From the NCBI GenBank assembly GCA_018901625.1, contig JAHIEM010000108.1, positions 1 to 11,032 on the forward strand: a stretch of 11,032 bases of DNA, read 5' to 3'. The notes below the pieces were generated by a model. The model worked only from the letters and a program-made list of their open reading frames with translations, searched no databases and was not told the DNA's origin. Positions 7,229 to 11,032 of this stretch are shown here, piece by piece. The first letter of the stretch is position 1. Each line of letters starts with the position of its first letter. The translations under genes and the position numbers were made by a program. Source of the DNA: Nanobdellota archaeon. Lineage in GTDB: Archaea; Nanobdellota; Nanobdellia; Pacearchaeales; GW2011-AR1.

Positions 7229-7495
7229 ATGGTAAGACTATCAGAAGAAAAGAGGAATAGGATCAAATCAAATGTGTTATCGCTTCTTTATGAACACTTT
7301 CCACGCGCCCTTTTTACAGCCGAAATAAGCAAACTCGAAGCCAGAGACGAAGAATTCATAAAACAATTAATGCTAGAACTCCAGGATAAAAAACTAGTCT
7401 CGTGCATAAGAAAGAATCCAGAAGGCGTGTTATATTCAAGGCGCTGCCGCTGGAGTCTAAGCCCAAAAGCATACAGCGCATACAAACAGCTGTAA
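7229..7495 (+). CDS. Small winged-helix DNA-binding protein (88 aa)
   Basis: The protein looks like a single compact winged helix-turn-helix. It has an N-terminal helix (EEKRNRIKSNVLSLLYEHF), then ALFTAEISKLEARDEEF as the helix-turn region, LMLELQDKKLVSCI as a probable recognition helix leading into a beta wing, and RRCRWSLSPKAYSAYKQL as the C-terminal strand and helix. Similar single-domain wHTH proteins are, as I recall, conserved in DPANN archaea, but I cannot name the family. It starts 2 nt after the endonuclease stop, so the two are probably co-transcribed, although a TATA-like element inside the end of the upstream gene could give it its own leaderless promoter. A transcription-factor or nucleoid role is inferred from the fold only. 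Confidence 0.8.
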   Translation: MVRLSEEKRNRIKSNVLSLLYEHFPRALFTAEISKLEARDEEFIKQLMLELQDKKLVSCIRKNPEGVLYSRRCRWSLSPKAYSAYKQL

Positions 7496-7500
7496 TTCTT

Positions 7501-7519
7501 TATATAAAACCTTAAATAA
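7501..7519 (+). promoter_or_regulatory. Tandem TATA boxes of the 262-aa gene
   Basis: TATATAAAA (7501-7509) and CTTAAATAA (7511-7519) lie upstream of ATG 7540. The second is centred 25 bp before the ATG and fits a leaderless start. The first would give a transcript beginning about 10 nt earlier. Confidence 0.55.
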
Positions 7520-7539
7520 AGCAGAGTTCTAGTCAAAAA

Positions 7540-8328
7540 ATGAACGAACAGAGTATCCGTGAAGCATTCCAGAAAGCCAAAGAAGATATCTTTTATCTAG
7601 GCAACGAGCTGCAAAGTCTGAAACAAGATATCGTAGACCTAACTACTGAAATTAAGCTCATTTCTTCATATATCAATGATATTAAAATACGCGAATTTCA
7701 ACAAATTGATAAAAACACGCAATTTCAGCACATAAACCCACAGACAAACCAACAGACAGACACTCCAACAGGTAATTTTGAGGTTTTTCCAACACAAAAC
7801 CCAACAATCCAACACATAAGTCAGGCACAAACACCCCCTCCAACAGACACTCCAACACTTCCACAGGAAACAGGGGGGTTAATAAGCCCATATAAGGCAC
7901 TCTCCACAGGAAACAGGGGGGTTCCAACAGACAAACCAACAGACAGACAGACAAACCAACAGACACATTCCTCCTCGATAAAATCTCCCCCAGTCTCTCT
8001 CGACAGAGCCCAGGAACTCTTAGCAAGCCTAGACAGCCTGAAGAAAGAAGTTCGGTTTAAATTCAAACGTCTTACAAGCCAGGAGATGCATGTCTTTTCA
8101 CTACTCTACAACCTCGAAGAGTCTGGAATTATAGTTGACTATAAAATCCTCGCTGATAAACTTAAGCTATCTGAATCCTCTGTTAGAGATTATACTGGCA
8201 AAATCCAGAAAAAAGGCATCCCAATAATCAAAGAAAAGCTCAATAACAAGCGAGTTATTCTTCATATCTCCCCAGATCTCAAACAGATAGCTTCTCTACA
8301 AACCATCCTCAAGCTCCGTGAAATCTAG
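7540..8328 (+). CDS. Coiled-coil / repeat-linker / HTH DNA-binding protein (262 aa)
   Basis: There are three visible parts. Residues 1-50 form a probable coiled coil for oligomerisation (AFQKAKEDIFYLGNELQSLK). Residues about 60-150 are a disordered Gln/Thr/Pro linker (QTNQQTDTPT, QTPPPTDTPT, PTDKPTDRQTNQQT) encoded by repetitive DNA. Residues about 170-245 form a helix-turn-helix of the sigma-region-4/LuxR shape (LTSQEMHVFSLLYNLEE, then YKILADKLKLSESSVRDYTGKIQKKG), followed by a short basic tail. The design matches the protein at 8795-9421, so the two are likely paralogs. The family is not one I can name. The linker DNA carries two ORB-like boxes and about ten CCAACA motifs, so the gene may encode a protein that binds within its own coding sequence, as lambda O does. 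That is inference. Confidence 0.8.
   Translation: MNEQSIREAFQKAKEDIFYLGNELQSLKQDIVDLTTEIKLISSYINDIKIREFQQIDKNTQFQHINPQTNQQTDTPTGNFEVFPTQNPTIQHISQAQTPPPTDTPTLPQETGGLISPYKALSTGNRGVPTDKPTDRQTNQQTHSSSIKSPPVSLDRAQELLASLDSLKKEVRFKFKRLTSQEMHVFSLLYNLEESGIIVDYKILADKLKLSESSVRDYTGKIQKKGIPIIKEKLNNKRVILHISPDLKQIASLQTILKLREI
7860..7880 (+). repeat. ORB-like box, copy 1 (21-bp direct repeat)
   Basis: TCCACAGGAAACAGGGGGG plus TT, preceded by T, gives a TTCC-ACA-GGAA dyad followed by a G-tract. This resembles the archaeal origin recognition box bound by Orc1/Cdc6, whose core is a TTCCA-N-TGGAA-type dyad with a 3' G-string. It is identical to the copy at 7903-7923. Confidence 0.55.
7903..7923 (+). repeat. ORB-like box, copy 2 (21-bp direct repeat)
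   Basis: This is identical over 21 bp to the copy at 7860-7880 and starts 43 bp later in the same orientation. An offset of 43 is not a multiple of three, so the copies encode LPQETGG and STGNRGV respectively. Identity is therefore kept at the DNA level. Confidence 0.55.
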
Positions 8329-8794
8329 CCTCAAACGACCCAATAATCCCCTATTTGCTGTTTTTAAGCCCTATTAACCCTTTAAAACCCAAAACAGGAG
8401 ATATTCGGACTAACGAAAATGTATTTACCTCTCCAGCAGAGTTGTATTCTATCTTGCCCTTTTAAGCTCTATTAACCTATTTTAACAGTTTTTTATAATA
8501 TCTTCCTTTCTCTCTCTTTCGTTGTTTTTTACCCCCTTTTCACGAATCTGGCAAGAAAGAGTCTCCCTACAAAACTCTCTCTTTTGAGCTATCAACTGCC
8601 CTGAACAGAGGATCTCTCTCAAAAACCTCTCTTTTTCACTAAATTCAATATATCTTTGCTGTCCTAACACTACTTTTTCCATTTTCACTCACTTTTTAGC
8701 TGTTTTCCCCATTTTTCTCTACTTTTGTAACCCTCACTTTTCCACTTTTAGGAGTTGAAAGTTCGCTTTAACCTCTTAATAGGTTCGTTTTAAT
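8329..8794. other. Convergent intergenic region with short repeats
   Basis: This 466-bp AT-rich gap lies between two convergent genes. It holds an 18-bp direct repeat TTTTAAGCYCTATTAACC (8362-8379 and 8460-8477, one mismatch), the pair GTTCGYTTTAA (8761-8771 and 8783-8793), and a 17-bp copy of TAACCCTCACTTTTCCA (8728-8744) duplicated at 8812-8828 inside the tail of the next gene. A 68-codon minus-strand frame at 8482-8688 has no TATA at the right distance and resembles no family I know, so it is not called. T-runs near 8361 and 8490 could end transcription. Confidence 0.5.
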
Positions 8795-9421
8795 CTATCT
8801 CCTCTCCTTTCTAACCCTCACTTTTCCAGATTTTAGCAATATCTCCTTTACCTCTGCTGGTACAAATATTCTCTTCTTCCCATTCACCTCTATTTGCTCT
8901 TCTATGAGTCCCTCACTCTTCTGTTTTATTGAGTTAATTTGCCCCCTTATTGTAGCCCTGCTTTTCCCTAACATCGCAGCTAGATCATCATAGCTTAGCT
9001 TCATCTCAGAATTCAATAAAACATAGACTGTTGCTCTTTCCATAGCAGTTAGGTTTGCAAACAGATTTCGTTGAGGTTCAGCTGTTTGAACAGCTGTTTG
9101 AACAGGGTCATAAACACCTTGAACAGCTGTTTGTTTACGAACAGCTGTTTGCGGCTGTTTGAACAGCCGCTTAGAAATTGAACCTTCCATAAACGCCATC
9201 GAATTTTTTATACCCTCAAGATCACTTTCTATCGACGATAATCTCTCCTCCACCTGCGAAAACCTAAAATCTGCCTTCTCATCTTCAGTTTTTAGGTGTT
9301 TGACCCATATTGATAGGTTGTTTATGTCATTTCTTACAGAACTAAAAGACTTCTGAGTGGCTTCTTTTATCAATTCTATCTCATCCACCTGTTTTTTCCT
9401 GCCAAATAACCACTCGAACAT
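8795..9421 (-). CDS. Coiled-coil / QTAV-repeat linker / HTH DNA-binding protein (208 aa)
   Basis: ATG 9421 is chosen because a TATA box is centred 26 bp upstream and the protein then begins MFEWLFGRKK. An in-frame GTG at 9544 would add 41 residues whose first codons are only CCAACAC repeat DNA, and it is rejected. Residues about 10-75 are a coiled coil (VEERLSSIESDLEGIKNS). Residues about 90-117 are a linker with four QTA(V/E) units. Residues about 122-195 are a helix-turn-helix (LTAMERATVYVLLNSEMKLSYDDLAAMLGKSRATIRGQINSIK) followed by a beta hairpin and a basic tail. The order of parts and the HTH match the 262-aa protein encoded convergently at 7540-8328. A DNA-binding oligomer is likely; its target may be the palindromic repeats in its own linker DNA and upstream region. 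Confidence 0.8.
   Translation of the reverse strand: MFEWLFGRKKQVDEIELIKEATQKSFSSVRNDINNLSIWVKHLKTEDEKADFRFSQVEERLSSIESDLEGIKNSMAFMEGSISKRLFKQPQTAVRKQTAVQGVYDPVQTAVQTAEPQRNLFANLTAMERATVYVLLNSEMKLSYDDLAAMLGKSRATIRGQINSIKQKSEGLIEEQIEVNGKKRIFVPAEVKEILLKSGKVRVRKERR
9078..9170. repeat. Palindromic AACAGCTGTTTG repeat array
   Basis: GAACAGCTGTTTG occurs at 9088-9100, 9121-9133 and 9139-9151, with a TTCAGCTGTTTG variant starting at 9078 and a 20-bp inverted repeat of 9-bp arms at 9151-9170. The units are in frame and encode the QTAV linker. The core AACAGCTGTT is self-complementary. The same core occurs outside the gene at 9605-9616. Confidence 0.75.
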
Positions 9422-9441
9422 GTAATTATACCATGAAAACA

Positions 9442-9453
9442 GGTATTTAAATC
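9442..9453 (-). promoter_or_regulatory. TATA box of the 208-aa gene
   Basis: The minus strand reads GATTTAAATACC, centred about 26 bp before ATG 9421. This is a strong archaeal promoter match and decides the start codon. Confidence 0.7.
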
Positions 9454-9647
9454 TTTTCCTCTTCTTCACTTTCTCGACGATAAAATAAGGGAAGTTACGC
9501 AAAAAATTCCAGTGCTCCAACACATATTCCAACACATCCAACACATGCTAAAAATCAGGGGTGTTTGCCTTCCAAACAGCACCCAAACACCGAAAAATAC
9601 ATCCAAACAGCTGTTTAAACAGCCATAAACAGGCACAAACACCCCGG

Positions 9648-9662
9648 TTTATCGTCGATAAA
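9648..9662. repeat. Perfect palindrome TTTATCG-T-CGATAAA
   Basis: This is a 15-bp palindrome in non-coding DNA. Its 11-bp core TATCGTCGATA recurs as the reverse complement at 9230-9240, and a 9-bp part recurs as the reverse complement at 9474-9482. It is a candidate protein-binding site upstream of the 208-aa gene. Confidence 0.45.
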
Positions 9663-9980
9663 CACTCCAACACTGCAAAAACATTCAAGCAAAGCCAAAA
9701 ACCTTAAAAACTCTGGAAGCATATCCTATACATCACAAATTAAGCCTTATTGGAGGGCAATGGATCACAAAATAGAGGTGAAAAAAAGAGAAGCAAGATG
9801 ATTGCAGAACACATATGTACTACAATTTTCAACTCATTCTAAGTTCAACCTAGCTTGCATTATACATATAATTACTTGATTACTTAGGCACTACACCCCC
9901 ATAAATCTCCCCAAAATTCAATAAATTAAACGAACTTCTCCCCCACACCCCCTCTTGAAAAATTAGCCTTAACTATGTGA

Positions 9981-9993
9981 GCGCCGAAGGCGC
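9981..9993. repeat. GC-rich hairpin GCGCC-GAA-GGCGC
   Basis: A perfect 5-bp GC stem with a GAA loop stands out in AT-rich DNA. An overlapping alternative stem GCGCG-AA-CGCGC spans 9990-10001. The two are mutually exclusive. It lies just upstream of the promoter of the 67-aa gene. The role is unknown. Confidence 0.45.
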
Positions 9994-10020
9994 GAACGCG
10001 CACGACAAGCAAAAACATAG

Positions 10021-10029
10021 ATTTAAAAG
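10021..10029 (+). promoter_or_regulatory. TATA box of the 67-aa gene
   Basis: ATTTAAAAG is centred 26 bp before ATG 10051, with no Shine-Dalgarno between. This fits a leaderless promoter. Confidence 0.6.
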
Positions 10030-10050
10030 CAGAATCTCAATAAAATCCAA

Positions 10051-10254
10051 ATGACCTATCAAATTATCTGCACAGAAGAATGCCAGTTCTATAAAAATGG
10101 ATGCTCATATCTCTCCTGGTTAAATACAGCAAGTTCTCCAGAGCAAATATCCTCCACTCAACCATGCTTACACCCAGAAACCCATAAAACTCTAACAGTC
10201 AGGAAAAATCTCAGAACACGCAAGTTGGAAATAGACACAATTTATGCAGAATAA
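10051..10254 (+). CDS. Small Cys/His-containing hypothetical protein (67 aa)
   Basis: The family is not recognised. Potential metal ligands are C7, C11, C18, C39, H41 and H45 (ICTEECQFYKNGCSYL, then PCLHPETH), all in the first two thirds, which could fold around one zinc or iron-sulfur site. The C-terminal third is basic (RKNLRTRKLE) and could contact nucleic acid. There is no membrane segment or signal peptide. The start is well supported by a TATA box 26 bp upstream. The following gene has its own promoter, so this is likely a single-gene transcript. Confidence 0.65.
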   Translation: MTYQIICTEECQFYKNGCSYLSWLNTASSPEQISSTQPCLHPETHKTLTVRKNLRTRKLEIDTIYAE

Positions 10255-10278
10255 TCCATCTAAAACCCCCAAGCAGAC

Positions 10279-10287
10279 TTATAAATA
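10279..10287 (+). promoter_or_regulatory. TATA box of the DUF3096-like gene
   Basis: TTATAAATA predicts transcription from about 10308, leaving a short leader that contains GGAGG at 10313-10317. Confidence 0.6.
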
Positions 10288-10319
10288 CTTCTGAATATTG
10301 ACTAATTAGTAAGGAGGAA

Positions 10320-10475
10320 ATAAAGAGGGTATTATCAATAAGTCTAACAATCTCAGCAGGCCTGGCAATTCTCTTTGGACTCTTAATCCTTCTCTTCCCA
10401 AAATTACTAAGATGGGGAGTCGGATTATACTTGCTAATCTGGGGAATAATTCAGATTGTCGCAAATTACATTTAA
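10320..10475 (+). CDS. DUF3096-like small membrane protein with non-standard start
   Basis: The frame encodes 51 residues made of two membrane helices joined by a short turn: LTISAGLAILFGLLILLFPKLL and WGVGLYLLIWGIIQIVANYI. The G-x-LIL-x-P-x-LL pattern, a second helix with LYLL, and the overall size resemble DUF3096 proteins, whose function is unknown. A TATA box and a GGAGG (10313-10317) lie correctly upstream and a hairpin terminator lies downstream, so the unit looks genuine. However, between the in-frame stop TGA at 10299 and the first helix there is no ATG, GTG or TTG. The ATA at 10320 is 2 nt after the GGAGG and is given as a nominal start. An AUA/AUU start, a lost start codon or a base error are all possible. 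Confidence 0.55.
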   Translation: MKRVLSISLTISAGLAILFGLLILLFPKLLRWGVGLYLLIWGIIQIVANYI

Positions 10476-10501
10476 GATAAACAGATAAAGCAGAAACCTT
10501 T

Positions 10502-10547
10502 AAGCAAAACCCGGAAGGTTTTGCTTGTGTATTTTTTGATTTTTTTG
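10502..10547 (+). terminator. Hairpin terminator with T-tract
   Basis: AAGCAAAACC (10502-10511) and GGTTTTGCTT (10517-10526) form a perfect 10-bp stem with a CGGAA loop. Two T-runs follow at about 10531-10547. It lies 26 bp after the stop of the DUF3096-like gene and ahead of the next promoter. Confidence 0.75.
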
Positions 10548-10629
10548 GAATTATCTGCCCATAAGGCTCGGGTTTGCGCGTTAGTTTTCTCATTTTTGTT
10601 TAGGGAGAGATATGCTCAAGTATAGAAAT

Positions 10630-10639
10630 AATTAAAAAG
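10630..10639 (+). promoter_or_regulatory. TATA box of the 72-aa gene
   Basis: AATTAAAAAG is centred 25 bp before ATG 10660. This fits a leaderless start, though the stretch is A-rich. Confidence 0.5.
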
Positions 10640-10659
10640 CTGAAAAGATTAAAAATCAA

Positions 10660-10878
10660 ATGAATAAAGATTTAGCTGATTTCTTAAATATTATTGCAAC
10701 TTCACAAGTTGTCAGAAGTTCCGCTCATCCTGAAAGAAGATACACCACAAACTACTTCAATTGTCTGGATGGTGAGATAACAGTAGGAGTAACCTGGCAG
10801 TCTGGAGTTCAAGAGGGTATTCCTTTAATCCAATTTTTGAAAGATTATAACACTGATTCCCACAAGAACCAAAGTTAA
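10660..10878 (+). CDS. Hypothetical protein (72 aa)
   Basis: The family is not recognised. The sequence looks like a small soluble alpha/beta protein: an N-terminal helix (DLADFLNIIATSQVV), a basic His-Pro segment (SAHPERRYTTNYF), a probable beta hairpin (GEITVGVTWQSGVQEG), a short helix (LIQFLKDYN) and a polar tail. There is a single Cys at 35. It is separated from the previous gene by a terminator and has its own TATA box, so it is probably a single-gene unit. A minus-strand frame overlapping its 3' half is considered a shadow. Confidence 0.6.
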   Translation: MNKDLADFLNIIATSQVVRSSAHPERRYTTNYFNCLDGEITVGVTWQSGVQEGIPLIQFLKDYNTDSHKNQS

Positions 10879-11000
10879 ATCTTCTTCTCAATGCTAGAAA
10901 CTTCCTGCATATCCCAAAAATAAGCAAAAGTTCGCAGATTAAACCCCAAAATATCAAAATAGTTCGTACAACCTGTATTGTTGGTAGTCCGCTTTTTAAT

Positions 11001-11030
11001 GTTCTAACGTCCTAACTTTTAAGTTAGAAC
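11001..11030. repeat. Inverted repeat at the right edge
   Basis: CTAACTT (11012-11018) and AAGTTAG (11021-11027) form a 7-bp stem with a TT loop. GTTCTAAC (11001-11008) also pairs with GTTAGAAC (11023-11030), so two exclusive structures are possible. The centre, ACTTTTAAGT, is also TATA-like. It may belong to a promoter or operator of a gene beyond the window. Nothing else is seen in 10879-11032. Confidence 0.4.
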
Positions 11031-11032
11031 AA

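Larger units (their letters stand above)
7749..7962 (+). repeat. CCAACA iteron-like cluster within the coding sequence
   Basis: CCAACA followed by C, G or A begins at 7749, 7765, 7789, 7801, 7809, 7840, 7852, 7924, 7936 and 7956. Spacing of 12 bp occurs three times. The copies fall in more than one reading frame (for example CAA-CAG and CCA-ACA readings), so the shared unit is DNA rather than peptide. All point the same way on the plus strand. Confidence 0.65.
9422..10050. other. 630-bp non-coding region with repeats and palindromes
   Basis: No convincing gene is seen here. The part nearest the 208-aa gene holds CCAACAC at 9517, 9529, 9538 and 9667, several CAAACA motifs, the palindrome AAACAGCTGTTT (9605-9616) and TTTATCGTCGATAAA (9648-9662). 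Further on, a GGAGG at 9752-9756 precedes a 13-codon frame (9760-9801) whose TGA overlaps the ATG of a 14-codon frame (9798-9842). These could be chance or remnants of a decayed gene. A GC-rich hairpin lies at 9981-9993. Confidence 0.55.

Noticed and set aside
7682..8066. Two Cys/Leu/Val-rich minus-strand frames opposite the 262-aa gene
   Set aside because: They are the complement of the linker repeats; the plus-strand gene has a promoter and a recognisable HTH.
8482..8688. 68-codon minus-strand frame in the convergent gap
   Set aside because: There is no TATA at the expected distance, no clear Shine-Dalgarno, low-complexity composition and no recognisable fold; noted only within the intergenic entry.
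9061..9180. CRISPR array
   Set aside because: Repeats are only about 12 bp, palindromic and in-frame coding, with no uniform spacers and no cas genes.
9422..9544. N-terminal 41-residue extension of the 208-aa protein from GTG 9544
   Set aside because: Its first codons are CCAACAC repeat DNA, and a strong TATA box lies inside it, 26 bp before ATG 9421.
10757..10957. Minus-strand frame starting with TTG 10957
   Set aside because: It overlaps the 72-aa gene, which has a better promoter and ATG start; the composition is that of an antisense shadow.

Overview
The window looks archaeal and is probably from a small-genome, AT-rich lineage of the DPANN type (Woesearchaeota/Pacearchaeota-like). The lineage is an inference and no marker gene fixes it. 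The archaeal assignment rests on four things: a TrmB-type regulator, an archaeal Lhr-type helicase, a DUF3096-like mini membrane protein, and a recurring promoter pattern in which a TATA box is centred about 24-27 bp upstream of an ATG with no ribosome binding site, as expected for leaderless archaeal transcripts. That pattern was also used to choose start codons, notably ATG 9421 and ATG 6387.

Layout. Positions 1-429 (minus) hold a TrmB-like regulator cut by the window edge, divergent from a two-gene operon of small unrecognised membrane proteins (561-1118 and 1121-1615). That operon ends exactly where the stop codon of the convergent lhr helicase begins (1616-5590, minus). The helicase carries a 467-residue LAGLIDADG intein inside helicase motif VI. 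Upstream of lhr on the same strand lie two small overlapping genes (5657-5845 and 5838-6200), the larger one cysteine-containing. From 6387 a free-standing NUMOD3 plus PD-(D/E)XK homing-type endonuclease is followed after 2 nt by a small winged-helix protein (7229-7495).

Region 7500-10050 is the most unusual. Two convergent genes (7540-8328 plus, 8795-9421 minus) encode proteins of the same design: an N-terminal coiled coil, a repeat-rich linker and a C-terminal helix-turn-helix. The DNA encoding the linker of the first gene contains two perfect 21-bp direct repeats that resemble archaeal origin recognition boxes (a TTCC-ACA-GGAA dyad followed by a G-tract). They are read in different frames, so the DNA rather than the protein appears to be conserved. 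About ten CCAACA motifs surround them, and the same motif recurs in the non-coding region upstream of the second gene. The second linker is built from palindromic AACAGCTGTT units that also occur outside the gene. I propose this as a candidate replication origin or iteron/partition locus with its own DNA-binding proteins; this is an inference.

Region 10050-11032 holds three small genes: a Cys/His-rich 67-aa protein, a DUF3096-like two-helix membrane protein with no standard start codon and a clear terminator, and a 72-aa unknown. The window ends in an inverted repeat. I see no tRNA, rRNA, CRISPR array or transposase.
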